DNA from: Devosia limi DSM 17137
GTDB taxonomy: Bacteria > Pseudomonadota > Alphaproteobacteria > Rhizobiales > Devosiaceae
DNA length: 64,000 bases
NCBI RefSeq assembly: GCF_900128975.1
Contig: NZ_FQVC01000011.1
Location: forward strand, 62,001 to 126,000
Direction of reading: 5' to 3'
The notes under the pieces are model-generated. The model was not told where the DNA came from and ran no database searches. It saw nothing but the letters and a program-made list of their open reading frames with translations. This document shows positions 35,485 through 45,208 of the stretch, piece after piece. A program made the translations under genes and the position numbers. Numbering within the stretch: the first letter of the stretch is position 1; the number at the start of each line of letters is the position of its first letter.

Positions 35485-36513
35485 CTAGCCCCAGCAGAGT
35501 TCGGCGCCCTTGGTCGTGTCGATGGACTCAACGCCGGCCACAGGTTTGTCGGTCACCAGCGTCGCGCCGGTGTCAAAGAAGTCGAGGCCTTCAGTCACGG
35601 CCGGCTTTTCACCGGTGTCAGCGAACTTCTTGATCGCTTCCATCGCCATCGAGGCCATCAGCAGCGGATATTGCTGGCTGGTCGCGCCGATCACGCCATC
35701 CTTGACGTTGGCAACGCCGGGGCAGCCGCCATCGACGGCCACGATCAACACGGAGCCATCGTCGCGACCGGCAGCCTTGAGCGCCTCATAGCCACCGGCA
35801 GCGGCCGGCTCATTGATCGCATAGACGACGTTGATGTCCGGGCATTTCTGCAGCAGCGTTTCCATGGCGGTGCGGCCACCGTCCTCGGCGCCACCGGTCA
35901 TTTCGTGCCCGCAGATACGCGCATCGTCTTCGTCCCCATACTTGTTGGGGTCTTTCACATCGATCCCGAAGCCGGCCATGAAGCCCTGATCGCGCAGATA
36001 GTCGACGGTCGGTTGGTTCACTGCCAGATCCAGGAAGGCAATCTTGGCATTGGCAGCTGCATCGCCAAGCGTCCCCTTGGCCCAGGAGCCAATCAGTTCG
36101 CCGGCCTTGCGGTTATCGGTGGCAAAGGTGGCATCGGCCGCATCGATCGGGTCCAGCGGCGTATCCAGCACAATCACCAGCAATCCAGCATCCCGGGCCT
36201 GCTGAATAGTCGGCACGATGGCACTTGAGTCAGATGGAACGATTGCGAAGCCCTTGGCGCCAGAAGCGATAAGGTTTTCGATAGCGGCGATCTGACTATC
36301 ATTGTCCCCATCGAACTTGCCGGCAAAGGTACGCAGCTCAATCCCCAGTTCGTCCGCCTTGGCCTGGGCCCCCTCGCGCATCTTGACGAAGAACGGATTA
36401 CCCTCGGTCTTGGTGATGAGGCCGACAATGGCCTCCTGTGCATAGGCCGCGGTGCCGGACATCAGACCCAGCATCACGGCCCCGGCGGCCGCGACCTTCA
36501 AGAACTTACCCAT
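35485..36513 (-). CDS. Sugar ABC transporter substrate-binding protein (FrcB-like)
   Basis: 342 residues with a signal peptide ([20 protein letters not shown], cleavage likely after AYA). The mature part has periplasmic-binding-protein type I features: [40 protein letters not shown] and [18 protein letters not shown], closest in style to FrcB. The ligand is probably a monosaccharide or polyol. First gene of a five-gene minus-strand set ending at 31542. Confidence 0.92.
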   Translation of the reverse strand: MGKFLKVAAAGAVMLGLMSGTAAYAQEAIVGLITKTEGNPFFVKMREGAQAKADELGIELRTFAGKFDGDNDSQIAAIENLIASGAKGFAIVPSDSSAIVPTIQQARDAGLLVIVLDTPLDPIDAADATFATDNRKAGELIGSWAKGTLGDAAANAKIAFLDLAVNQPTVDYLRDQGFMAGFGIDVKDPNKYGDEDDARICGHEMTGGAEDGGRTAMETLLQKCPDINVVYAINEPAAAGGYEALKAAGRDDGSVLIVAVDGGCPGVANVKDGVIGATSQQYPLLMASMAMEAIKKFADTGEKPAVTEGLDFFDTGATLVTDKPVAGVESIDTTKGAELCWG

Positions 36514-36814
36514 GGTTTCTCCTCCCGAGAATGTTTGTCATCGAGCCCACGCCGCCTGTTGGCGGTCATTGCCCTGTCCGGACCGTCATCCTTTTTCCTC
36601 TGCCGACCTCGGACTGCGCGGCCATGATCAACAAATCACCTCAGGCCTGTCAATAAATTAATCCACATGATTTATTAATTGACAGCCAATAGCCAATCCT
36701 CTTTGCTGGCCATGGGAAGGAGGCGGCAAAGCAATGAAATTGATTGCATTTTTTCGCGCGCTATCGCCAATGGCGGTGTCAAAGGGTAGTGCAAACCCTT
36801 AACGGAGGGGCCCG
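36514..36814. promoter_or_regulatory. Divergent control region of the sugar operon and ROK regulator
   Basis: An AT-rich island in GC-rich DNA with the palindrome at 36647-36685 and a second smaller one at 36731-36747 (GCAAT..ATTGC). No gene fits. Confidence 0.55.
36647..36685. promoter_or_regulatory. Probable ROK-family operator
   Basis: CTGTCAATAAATTAAT and ATTTATTAATTGACAG form an inverted repeat with 14 of 16 positions matching around a 7-bp centre. Its AT-rich core and position between a ROK regulator and a sugar operon are typical of NagC/Mlc/XylR-like sites. Confidence 0.6.
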
Positions 36815-38041
36815 GTGACGATGGCGGATGCGAGCAGAAATCGGTCAGGTGACCTGAATCGCGGAACCAACCAGATTGGCGTGCGGCTCTATAATGAGCG
36901 GCTGGTTCTGTCGCTGATCCGCCAGCATGGCACCCTGCCCAAGGCAGATATTGCGCGCATGACCGGTCTGTCGCCGCAGACCATCTCGATAATTATCAAT
37001 CAACTGGAAGCAGACGGCCTGCTTCGGCGTGGCAATGTGGTACGCGGCCGGGTTGGCCAACCATCCGTTCCCTATTCCCTCAATCCAGAGGGTGCCTTTG
37101 CCTTCGGCCTCAAGATCGGCCGCCGGAGTGTCGATCTCTACCTCATCAATTTTGTTGGCGAGGTTCAGTGCCTGCTGCACCAGACCTATGCCTATCCGAC
37201 CCCGCAAGGTGTTCAGGACTTCGCCGTGGCCGGGCTGTCGCAATTGCAGGCCGACCTGTCCGCCACCACGGTCGCCCGGATCGCAGGCCTGGGCATTGCC
37301 GCCCCCTATGAAATGTGGACCTGGGCTGAAGAAATCGGCGCCCCTGTTGCCGACATTGCGGCCTGGCGCAATGTGGACATCCGCGCCAGACTTGCCCAGC
37401 TCTGCGACTGGCCGGTATATTACTCCAACGACATTACAGCGGCATGCGCCGCCGAGCTGATGTTTGGCCGCGGTGCCGACTATGTGGACTATCTCTATGT
37501 CTATATCGGCTCGTTCATCGGGGGCGGCCTGGTGCTTGACGGCCACCTGTTCCCGGGCAGAACCCGCAATGCCGCAGCCCTCGGCTCGATGCCGGCCCAC
37601 AATCGACTGCCGGGTCACCGACCCGGCCAGTTAATGGGTGTTGCCTCGATCTATGTGCTGGAGCGCAAGCTGATCGAGCAGGGACGCCGCGCCGAAATCC
37701 TCTGGCAATCGCCCGATGACTGGGGCGACAATCTGGGGCCTGCGCTCGACAACTGGATCGAGGAAGTGGCCGAGAGCCTCGCCTATGCCATCGTCGCCGC
37801 CATTGCGGTGATCGACGTCGAAACCGTGGTGATCGATGGAGCTTTTCCCGTCAGCGTGCGCAAGCGGATCATCGAGCGCACGCGGCTTGCCATTGACAGC
37901 GTCAATCAACAGGGGCTGTCGCCCTTCGCCTTGGTCGAGGGCAGCCTCGGCAATGGCGCCCGCGCCATGGGTGGCGCAGCAATCCCGCTGCTTGCCAACT
38001 TCACCCAGGACCGCGAGGTTTTGTTCAAGGAAAACAACTGA
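36815..38041 (+). CDS. ROK-family transcriptional regulator
   Basis: 408 residues: winged helix-turn-helix at about 25-85 (GTLPKADIARMTGLSPQTIS) then a sugar-kinase-like ROK domain with YVYIGSFIGGGLVLDGHLFP. The common zinc motif CxCGxxGC of ROK proteins is not seen in the expected place (SMPAHNRLPGHRPGQLM), as in FrcR-like relatives. It probably represses the divergent transporter and dehydrogenase genes until sugar binds. A GTG at 36815 with GGAGG 6 bases ahead is taken as start; ATG at 36821 is possible. Confidence 0.9.
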   Translation: MTMADASRNRSGDLNRGTNQIGVRLYNERLVLSLIRQHGTLPKADIARMTGLSPQTISIIINQLEADGLLRRGNVVRGRVGQPSVPYSLNPEGAFAFGLKIGRRSVDLYLINFVGEVQCLLHQTYAYPTPQGVQDFAVAGLSQLQADLSATTVARIAGLGIAAPYEMWTWAEEIGAPVADIAAWRNVDIRARLAQLCDWPVYYSNDITAACAAELMFGRGADYVDYLYVYIGSFIGGGLVLDGHLFPGRTRNAAALGSMPAHNRLPGHRPGQLMGVASIYVLERKLIEQGRRAEILWQSPDDWGDNLGPALDNWIEEVAESLAYAIVAAIAVIDVETVVIDGAFPVSVRKRIIERTRLAIDSVNQQGLSPFALVEGSLGNGARAMGGAAIPLLANFTQDREVLFKENN

Positions 38042-38129
38042 GCCCGTCATATTTGGCCGGCATTGGTAACCAGACCGCAAGTCTACTCGGCTTAGAATCA
38101 AACCCTCTAGGGCTTAGTTCGGCTAGTTA

Positions 38130-40367
38130 ATGCGTATAAAATCAACGACGCCCGAGCACTGGCGCTTCACCACCGGTGTATTGCTGCCGGTTGTTCTGGC
38201 CCTTCTTGTAACCGCCGCCGCCGTGCTTGGCTTTGTGTTCTGGTCCACGGCCAGCGTGGACGCACGCGCCTTTGAGCGCCAGGTAACTATGGTCGAACAG
38301 GTGCTGTCGGCGAAACGCGACGAGATTCGCCACGACCAGGAAAGCGTGGCCATCTGGGACGACGCCTTGATCAATGCCAAGTTCGCCTTCGACCGGCAAT
38401 GGGTGCACATCAATCTGGGCAAGTGGATGTACGACTTCTTCGGCCACGACCGTGTGGCTGTCCTTGATGCCGACAACCGCCCCAAATACATGATGATCGA
38501 CGGCGGCGCCGCCGACCCATCCGCCTTTTCCGATGTCGCCGCTGCAACCATGCCACTGGTGGATCAATTGCGCAGCACGATCGCCGATGGCGGGATGAAA
38601 CCCTACAATGACGGCGAGACCGATGTCCCAGTCTCGATTGCCGAGTTCGTGGTGATCGACAACACGCCCGCGATCATCAGCGTCATGCCTGTCGTTTCCG
38701 ACAGCCGCAACCTGCGCCAGATCGACGGCTCCGAAACGGTTCTTGTTGGAATCGTGTTGCTCGACGCTGCGTTTTCGACACGCCTTCGCGGCGAATATCT
38801 GTTCCAGGACGCCAGCTTTTCGCTGCTGCAAAGCGGCCTGCCCAACGTGGCCTCCTATCCCCTGCTGAACAGCAATTGGCGCATCATCGGCTTCTTCGAG
38901 TGGCTGCCAGACAGCCCTGGCCAGACCATGCTGCTCCACACCGCACCGGCCCTCATCGTCGCCTTCATCATCGCCGGCATCCTGGTGTTTCTCTTGATCC
39001 GGCAATTATGGCGGTCCTCCAAGGCACTGGACGCCGGCCGTATCCGTGCCGAGCATCAGGCGGCCCATGACAAGCTGACGGGCCTGCCCAACCGCATGAC
39101 CTTTGATGGCCAATTGGCCCAGACCCTGACCCAAGGCCACGCCGCTGGTGCGCATGTCACCCTGCTGATGCTCGACCTGGACCGGTTCAAGCAGGTCAAC
39201 GACACACTGGGGCATCAGGCCGGGGATGAACTGATCTGTGCAGTCGGCGCGCGCCTGCGTCAGATTGTCGGCGACGACATGCTGATTGCCCGCCTCGGTG
39301 GCGATGAATTCGCCATCCTCTCCGTCGCCCGGGATGCTCCGCTTGACACAATAGGCTTGTCCAGCCGCATCATCGAAGCCATCGGCCGTCCCTTCGAGCT
39401 CAGTCATTTCAGCGCGTTTGTCGGCGTCAGCATCGGCATTGTCAGCACCACAGGTGGCATAGCCGAACCGCGCGAGCTGATCCGCAAGGCCGACATTGCG
39501 CTCTATGAGGCCAAAGCCAGTGGTCGCAATCGCGCTGCGGTGTACGAAGAACGTATGAACGAGCTGTTGCAGCTGCAGCACACCATCGAGGCAGAGCTGC
39601 GGATCGCCCTGCGCCGCGGCGACCAGCTCTCGGTAGTGTTTCAGCCGCTGGTTGACCAACAAAGTAGGATGGTCGTCGGCGCGGAAGCCCTGGCGCGCTG
39701 GAACCATCCCAAATACGGACAGATTTCTCCGGCGCGTTTCGTCCCCGTCGCCGAAAGCACTGGGATGATCGACATCTTGGGCGAGTTCGTGTTGCAGCGG
39801 GCGTGCGAACTGGGCGCCCAAACCCCCGGACGCACCATCGCGGTCAATATCTCACCGACCCAGTTGCGCAGCCCCCGTTTTGCGGCACAGGTCTTCAACA
39901 TTCTACACTGCACCGGCATGCGGCCATCCGACCTCGAACTGGAAATCACCGAGTCGATCCTGCTCGATGACGAGCACACCTCTGCACAGAACCTGCGTAC
40001 GTTCCGCGCGTCGGGCATCCACATTGCGCTGGACGATTTCGGGACCGGCTATTCGTCGCTGAGCTATCTCAAGCGCTACCCCGTCGACCGGATCAAGATT
40101 GACCGCTCCTTCGTAATGCAGCTCACCGAAGGCCACGTGTCGGTGGCGATTACCCGCGCCATAGTTCAGCTCGCCCATGCCATGGACATCGAGGTGACAG
40201 CCGAAGGCGTCGAGACCGAGGAACAGGCAACCATCCTCGGACAAATGGGCTGCAATACCTTACAAGGGTTCCTGTTCTCGCCGGGCGTCTCGCCCGATCG
40301 CATCGCCGAGATCTTCGAGCAAGCCGGAAATTGCGCACCGCAGCGCCGAAAGGCCCGCAGCAACTAG
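38130..40367 (+). CDS. CHASE4-GGDEF-EAL membrane protein (cyclic-di-GMP turnover)
   Basis: 745 residues. Membrane helix 17-40, periplasmic CHASE4 domain with HDQESVAIWDDALINAKF and FFGHDRVAVLD, second helix about 268-293, then GGDEF (RLGGDEF at 388-394) and EAL (GAEALARW at about 517-524; later ELEITES, ALDDFGTGYSSLSYL, TAEGVETEEQ). Both catalytic motifs are intact. The inhibitory RxxD site before GGDEF is absent (GDDM instead). It likely senses an extracytoplasmic cue and makes or breaks c-di-GMP; which activity dominates cannot be told. Confidence 0.92.
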   Translation: MRIKSTTPEHWRFTTGVLLPVVLALLVTAAAVLGFVFWSTASVDARAFERQVTMVEQVLSAKRDEIRHDQESVAIWDDALINAKFAFDRQWVHINLGKWMYDFFGHDRVAVLDADNRPKYMMIDGGAADPSAFSDVAAATMPLVDQLRSTIADGGMKPYNDGETDVPVSIAEFVVIDNTPAIISVMPVVSDSRNLRQIDGSETVLVGIVLLDAAFSTRLRGEYLFQDASFSLLQSGLPNVASYPLLNSNWRIIGFFEWLPDSPGQTMLLHTAPALIVAFIIAGILVFLLIRQLWRSSKALDAGRIRAEHQAAHDKLTGLPNRMTFDGQLAQTLTQGHAAGAHVTLLMLDLDRFKQVNDTLGHQAGDELICAVGARLRQIVGDDMLIARLGGDEFAILSVARDAPLDTIGLSSRIIEAIGRPFELSHFSAFVGVSIGIVSTTGGIAEPRELIRKADIALYEAKASGRNRAAVYEERMNELLQLQHTIEAELRIALRRGDQLSVVFQPLVDQQSRMVVGAEALARWNHPKYGQISPARFVPVAESTGMIDILGEFVLQRACELGAQTPGRTIAVNISPTQLRSPRFAAQVFNILHCTGMRPSDLELEITESILLDDEHTSAQNLRTFRASGIHIALDDFGTGYSSLSYLKRYPVDRIKIDRSFVMQLTEGHVSVAITRAIVQLAHAMDIEVTAEGVETEEQATILGQMGCNTLQGFLFSPGVSPDRIAEIFEQAGNCAPQRRKARSN

Positions 40368-40383
40368 GGTCTGCCACGAGATC

Positions 40384-40414
40384 GGCCCGCGTTTACCGCC
40401 GCAGTGAACGGGCC
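40384..40414. terminator. Hairpin between convergent genes
   Basis: GGCCCG (40384-40389) pairs with CGGGCC (40409-40414), extended by GTT/AAC inside with a 2-base bulge. Placed between the GGDEF-EAL gene and the small gene on the other strand. Confidence 0.45.
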
Positions 40415-40419
40415 ATCGC

Positions 40420-40578
40420 TCAAGCCGCCGTGGTTTGCGTCAGGGCAAACACGACGTAGAGGATGACAAACAGCGCAACAATGCCGACCAGCGAAATGAT
40501 CAGCACGCGCAGGTTCATCTTGCGCGAACTGGCCTGTCGTACATCCGTCGTGCTCTTGTGTGGATCATAGGTTTCCAT
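40420..40578 (-). CDS. Small single-pass membrane protein
   Basis: 52 residues: [20 protein letters not shown], then one hydrophobic helix ([20 protein letters not shown]) and a short tail. GGGAGAG lies six bases before the ATG at 40578. Fits the many small alphaproteobacterial membrane proteins with no assigned role. Divergent from the adenine deaminase gene. Confidence 0.7.
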   Translation of the reverse strand: METYDPHKSTTDVRQASSRKMNLRVLIISLVGIVALFVILYVVFALTQTTAA

Positions 40579-40711
40579 ATTTCTCTCCCATTGCGGTGTC
40601 GGGCTTCCAACGGGTGCAGCGGCCAGCGGTTCCCAAGGAGCGCCACAAGGGCTTGACGCCAAACGCGCCCCAGCCGAGTTTCGACCAGACCGAAACCGCG
40701 CTGGAGCTTTC

Positions 40712-42421
40712 ATGACCACTTCGTCCGCCCTCACCCGCATGATCATGGCCGGCCAGGGAAAGGTGCCCGCCGATATCGTGATCAAGGATGTTCGGCTGCT
40801 GGATGTGATCACCGGTGCCGTGACCCAAACCGACATCGCCATTGTCGGTGACCGGATCGTCGGCACCCACGCCAGCTATGAGGGCGAAACCATCATCGAT
40901 GGTGCCGGCCGCTTCGCTGTTCCGGGCTTTATCGATACTCATCTCCATATCGAATCCTCGCTGGTGACCCCATTCGAGTTCGACCGCTGCGTGCTGCCGC
41001 ATGGCGTCACCACCGCGATCTGCGATCCCCACGAGATCGCCAATGTGCTGGGCGCCGAGGGCATCGAATATTTCCTCGCCTGCGCCGAGCGGACCATCAT
41101 GGATGTGCGGATCAATCTTTCGTCCTGCGTCCCCGCCACGGCTTTTGAAACCTCGGGCGCGGCGCTGGAAATTGCCGATCTCGAGCCCTATCGCAGCCAT
41201 CCCAAGGTCATTGGCCTGGCCGAGATGATGAATTTCCCCGGGGTGCTGCACGCTGACCCCGGCATCATCGCCAAGCTTGTCGCCTTCCAGGGCGGCCATA
41301 TCGATGGTCACGCGCCACTGCTGCTGGGACAGGCCCTCAATGGCTATCTGGCCGCCGCCATCCGCACTGACCATGAGGCAACCTCAGCCGCCGAAGCCCG
41401 CGAAAAGCTGGCCAAGGGCATGGCCATCCTGATCCGCGAGGGATCGGTTTCCAAGGATTTGAAGGCTTTGGCCGAGATTCTGGACGAAAATACCTCCAGC
41501 TTCGTCGCCCTCTGCACCGATGACCGCAATCCGCTGGATATTGCCGAAGAAGGCCATCTCGATAGCTCCATTCGCCGTCTGATCGCCATGGGGCGCCCGC
41601 TCCACCATGTCTATCGCGCCGCGTCGCACTCGGCCGCCCGGATATTCGGCCTCACTGACCGAGGCCTGCTCGCATCCGGTTGGCGTGCCGATATTGCGCT
41701 GCTCGATAGCCTTGAGGATTGTCGTGTCTCGGACGTCATTTCGGCCGGTCGCCTGATCGGGCCGGAAGCGTTTGCTGCCCGCTCCCTGGTACCCCCGGTT
41801 GGACTGACCTCGATGAAGGCCAAGCCGGTGTCGCCGGAGGCTTTTATCGTCCCGGCGCGCGCCGATCGCAACCAGACGCCGGTGATCGGCGTCAAGCCCG
41901 GCCTCATCCTGACCTTCCGCGAATCGGCGACCCTGCCCGTCAGCGAGAAGGGCACTCTGCCCGATCTCGACGCCGACGTGCTCAAGGTTGCAGTCATCGA
42001 ACGTCATGGCAAGAACGGCAATATCGGGCGTGGCTTCGTCAAGGGCTTTGGGCTCAAGCGCGGTGCCATCGCATCATCGGTCGGCCATGACAGCCACAAC
42101 ATCACCGTCATCGGCGCCACCGATGAGGACATGACCGTGGCGGTCAATCGCCTGATCGAACTGGGCGGCGGCTTTACCGTATCGGATGGCGGCAAGATCA
42201 CCGCCGAACTGGCGCTGCCGATTGCCGGCTTGATGAGCCCCAAGCCGTTTGAGGAAGTCACCCACGATCTGCACGCCCTGCGCGAGGCGGCCTACGCACT
42301 TGATTGCGTGCTGCCCGAGCCGTTCCTGCAGGTCGCCTTCCTCGCCCTGCCGGTTATCCCGCATCTCAAGATGACAGACCGCGGGCTGTTCGACGTCGAC
42401 AAGTTCGACTTCGTTGACTAG
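40712..42421 (+). CDS. ade: Adenine deaminase
   Basis: Deaminates adenine to hypoxanthine, feeding xanthine dehydrogenase. The 569-residue amidohydrolase has the metal motifs [11 protein letters not shown] and [24 protein letters not shown] later, and the Ade-specific C-terminal domain with [21 protein letters not shown] precedes the ATG by 7 bases. It is near, but on the other strand from, the rest of the purine genes. Confidence 0.95.
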   Translation: MTTSSALTRMIMAGQGKVPADIVIKDVRLLDVITGAVTQTDIAIVGDRIVGTHASYEGETIIDGAGRFAVPGFIDTHLHIESSLVTPFEFDRCVLPHGVTTAICDPHEIANVLGAEGIEYFLACAERTIMDVRINLSSCVPATAFETSGAALEIADLEPYRSHPKVIGLAEMMNFPGVLHADPGIIAKLVAFQGGHIDGHAPLLLGQALNGYLAAAIRTDHEATSAAEAREKLAKGMAILIREGSVSKDLKALAEILDENTSSFVALCTDDRNPLDIAEEGHLDSSIRRLIAMGRPLHHVYRAASHSAARIFGLTDRGLLASGWRADIALLDSLEDCRVSDVISAGRLIGPEAFAARSLVPPVGLTSMKAKPVSPEAFIVPARADRNQTPVIGVKPGLILTFRESATLPVSEKGTLPDLDADVLKVAVIERHGKNGNIGRGFVKGFGLKRGAIASSVGHDSHNITVIGATDEDMTVAVNRLIELGGGFTVSDGGKITAELALPIAGLMSPKPFEEVTHDLHALREAAYALDCVLPEPFLQVAFLALPVIPHLKMTDRGLFDVDKFDFVD

Positions 42422-42462
42422 CGCCAACCTCTAATCAGCGTCACCTGCAACGGACCCCAATC

Positions 42463-42825
42463 ATGAGCATCGATCACTCGCCTGCCGGCGGCCGCCCGGT
42501 TCGCCTCAAATGCGACTTCGGCATTACCGAAACCATCGGCCAGGTGATCATCTGGTTCCTGTTGACCATCGTGACGCTCGGCATCGCGCTGATCGTCTTC
42601 CCCTATTATTTCAACCGGGTCGTGCTCAACCGTACCGAAGTCCTCGATGACCGTGGCGTCGCCATCGGCCGGCTCAATTGCCGCTTCGACCTCGGCTCAT
42701 CGCTGGGTCACGTGATCATCTGGATCCTGCTGATCATCGTCACGCTCGGCATCGCCGCGTTCTTTTACGCCTACCGCGTTATCCGCGTGCTGCTGAACGA
42801 TACGCGGATCGAGTACTACCGGTAG
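42463..42825 (+). CDS. DUF6693-like membrane protein with two internal repeats
   Basis: 120 residues made of two similar halves: 17-60 (CDFGITETIGQVIIWFLLTI, then VTLGIAL...) and 73-116 (CRFDLGSSLGHVIIWILLII, then VTLGIAA...). Each half has one membrane helix with the shared IIWxLLxIVTLGIA core. The pattern suggests an ancient duplication. No function known. 41 bp downstream of ade. Confidence 0.7.
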   Translation: MSIDHSPAGGRPVRLKCDFGITETIGQVIIWFLLTIVTLGIALIVFPYYFNRVVLNRTEVLDDRGVAIGRLNCRFDLGSSLGHVIIWILLIIVTLGIAAFFYAYRVIRVLLNDTRIEYYR

Positions 42826-42998
42826 GGACGGGCGACACTGCCCGCTTCGAGTGCTTGCCGCTTCCTCACCCCACGGGGTTAATCGCGCGCAGGCGGGAAT
42901 CGCCTTCATCTTGGCAAGAACCAGGGTCATTCCCGCCTGCGCGGGAATGACCCTGTGTATGTCTATGGGCGTGACTAGCCCATACAGCGTGACCGGCG
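42826..42998. other. Convergent intergenic region with a REP-like element
   Basis: A CGGGC/GCCCG hairpin follows the stop at 42825, and a stronger palindrome lies at 42922-42955; no gene. Confidence 0.5.
42922..42955. repeat. Perfect 15-bp palindrome
   Basis: CAGGGTCATTCCCGC and its exact complement enclose CTGC. The TCATTCCCGC core is the widespread REP-like motif also related to the elements near 6680. May act as terminator for both converging genes. Confidence 0.65.
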
Positions 42999-45170
42999 CT
43001 ATGCGCGCTTGGCTGCTTCGCGTGCCTTCACCTGGCGGCGACGGGCATGCAGCACCGGCTCGGTATAGCCGGACGGCTGCTCGGCGCCATGCAGCGCCAG
43101 GTCCAATGCGGCCTGGAACGCGATCGAAGAGAAGTTCTCCGCCATCGGCCGATACAGTGGATCGCCGGCGTTCTGCTCGTCCACCACGGCGGCCATGCGC
43201 TCGAAGGTGGCGATCACGTCGTCCTTGCTGACCAGCCCGTGGCGAAGCCAATTGGCCACGGCCTGACTTGAAATGCGGCAGGTGGCGCGGTCTTCCATCA
43301 GCCCGACATTGTTGATGTCAGGCACCTTGGAACAGCCGACGCCCTGCTGCACCCAGCGCACGACATAGCCGAGAATGCCCTGGGCATTGTTCTCGAGCTC
43401 GCGGTTGATTTCTTCGCGGCTGAGCGAGAACGGCACCTGGATCGGCATCGAGAACAAATCGGTCAGCGCCGGGATCGACTGGTTGTGGCGGCGCTTCTGT
43501 GCCTCGAACACGTCGACCTGATGATAGTGCAATGCATGCAGCGTCGCGGCCGTTGGCGATGGCACCCAGGCGGTATTGGCACCGGAATTCGGGTGTCCGA
43601 TCTTGGCCTCCATCATGGCCGCCATATCGTCCGGACGTGCCCACATGCCCTTGCCGATCTGCGCCCGGCCCGACAGACCACAGCTGAGCCCGATCAGAAC
43701 GTTGCGGTCTTCATAGGCACTCAGCCAGCGCTCGGACTTGATCTCGTCCTTGCGCAGCACCGGGCCGGCCTCCATCGAGGTGTGGATTTCATCGCCCGTG
43801 CGATCAAGGAACCCGGTATTGATGAAGAACACCCGCTCGCGCGCTTCGTAGATCGCCGCCTTGAGGTTGGCCGAGGTGCGGCGCTCTTCGTCCATGATGC
43901 CGATCTTGATGCTGAGCGGCTTCAGCCCCAACATCTTTTCGACCGAGGCGAAAATCGCGCAGGAGAATGCCACTTCCTCGGGACCGTGCATCTTCGGCTT
44001 GACGATATAGATTGCGCCGGTGCGGCTGTTGACGACGTCCTGCATGGCGCACAGCACGGTAATGGCGGCGTCCATCAGACCCTCGCCAATCGGCTTGCCA
44101 TCGGCGGTCTTGATTGCATCAGTGGTCATCAGGTGGCCGACATTGCGCACCAGCAGCAGCGAGCGGCCCTTGAGCTCCAGCGTGCCGCCCTTGGTGTCCT
44201 TGTACTGGCGGTCGGCATTGAGCTTGCGGGTAACGCTGCGGCCGCCTTTTTCGAACGTATCCTGCAGCGTGCCATTCATCAGGCCGAGCCAGTTGCGATA
44301 AACGCCAACCTTGTCCTCGGCATCGACAGCCGCAACCGAGTCTTCGCAATCCTGGATGGTGGTCATTGCGGCTTCAACGACCACGTCGCTGAGGCCAGCC
44401 TTGTGTGACGCGCCGATAACGCTGGCCGGCTCGATCACCAGGATGGCATGCAGGCCATTGTGGTGCAGCACCAGCTCACCCTTGGCCTCAGTCCCGCCGA
44501 AGCCGACAAAGGCGCTGGCATCCTTGAGCCCGAAGCGGCCAGCTGGCGTATCGACAACAAGGCGGCGTTCGTCGCCCTCCTTGATGACGTGATAGCCGGT
44601 GACGTCGCGATGGCTGCCCGATTCGAGCGGGAACGTCGCGTCGAGGAACTCTGCCGCCCGCTCGACCACGGCCTGACCACGGACTGCATTAAAGCCCTTG
44701 CCGGGCGCCAGCTCGCCGTCGCGAGAGATGACGTCGGTGCCGTAAAGCGCATCGTAGAGACTGCCCCAGCGCGCATTGGCAGCGTTGAGCGCATAGCGGG
44801 CATTGGAAACCGGCACCACCAATTGCGGCCCGCAAAGCGTCGTGATTTCGGGATCAAGGCCGGTGGTTTCGATGGTGAAGTCGGCCGGCTCGGGCACGAG
44901 ATAGCCGATATCCTTCAGGAACAGCTCATAGCCCAGCGGATTATTGGCGACTGGACCATAGCGGTGATGCCACTCGTCGATCTCGCTCTGCAGCTCGTCG
45001 CGGCGCGCCAGCAAGCGTGCATTGGTCGGCCCATGTTCGGCAACCAGCGCCGCAAGCCCGGACCAGAACTGGTCGGCGGTGACCGCTAGGCCCGCCAGTG
45101 CTTCCTTCTCTACGAAATCCACCAGCAATGGATGAACCGATAACCCGGACTTCGCGAGATAGTCTGACAT
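42999..45170 (-). CDS. glcB: Malate synthase G
   Basis: Condenses glyoxylate and acetyl-CoA to malate. The 723-residue length and sequences [56 protein letters not shown] and [20 protein letters not shown] are the single-chain G isoform. It follows guaD by 38 bp on the same strand, at the end of the purine-degradation series, where it would consume the glyoxylate that ureidoglycolate lyase releases. Confidence 0.97.
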   Translation of the reverse strand: MSDYLAKSGLSVHPLLVDFVEKEALAGLAVTADQFWSGLAALVAEHGPTNARLLARRDELQSEIDEWHHRYGPVANNPLGYELFLKDIGYLVPEPADFTIETTGLDPEITTLCGPQLVVPVSNARYALNAANARWGSLYDALYGTDVISRDGELAPGKGFNAVRGQAVVERAAEFLDATFPLESGSHRDVTGYHVIKEGDERRLVVDTPAGRFGLKDASAFVGFGGTEAKGELVLHHNGLHAILVIEPASVIGASHKAGLSDVVVEAAMTTIQDCEDSVAAVDAEDKVGVYRNWLGLMNGTLQDTFEKGGRSVTRKLNADRQYKDTKGGTLELKGRSLLLVRNVGHLMTTDAIKTADGKPIGEGLMDAAITVLCAMQDVVNSRTGAIYIVKPKMHGPEEVAFSCAIFASVEKMLGLKPLSIKIGIMDEERRTSANLKAAIYEARERVFFINTGFLDRTGDEIHTSMEAGPVLRKDEIKSERWLSAYEDRNVLIGLSCGLSGRAQIGKGMWARPDDMAAMMEAKIGHPNSGANTAWVPSPTAATLHALHYHQVDVFEAQKRRHNQSIPALTDLFSMPIQVPFSLSREEINRELENNAQGILGYVVRWVQQGVGCSKVPDINNVGLMEDRATCRISSQAVANWLRHGLVSKDDVIATFERMAAVVDEQNAGDPLYRPMAENFSSIAFQAALDLALHGAEQPSGYTEPVLHARRRQVKAREAAKRA

Positions 45171-45208
45171 AGCTGCTTCCTTTTCGTGTCGGCGCAGAGA
45201 GCTTTAGG

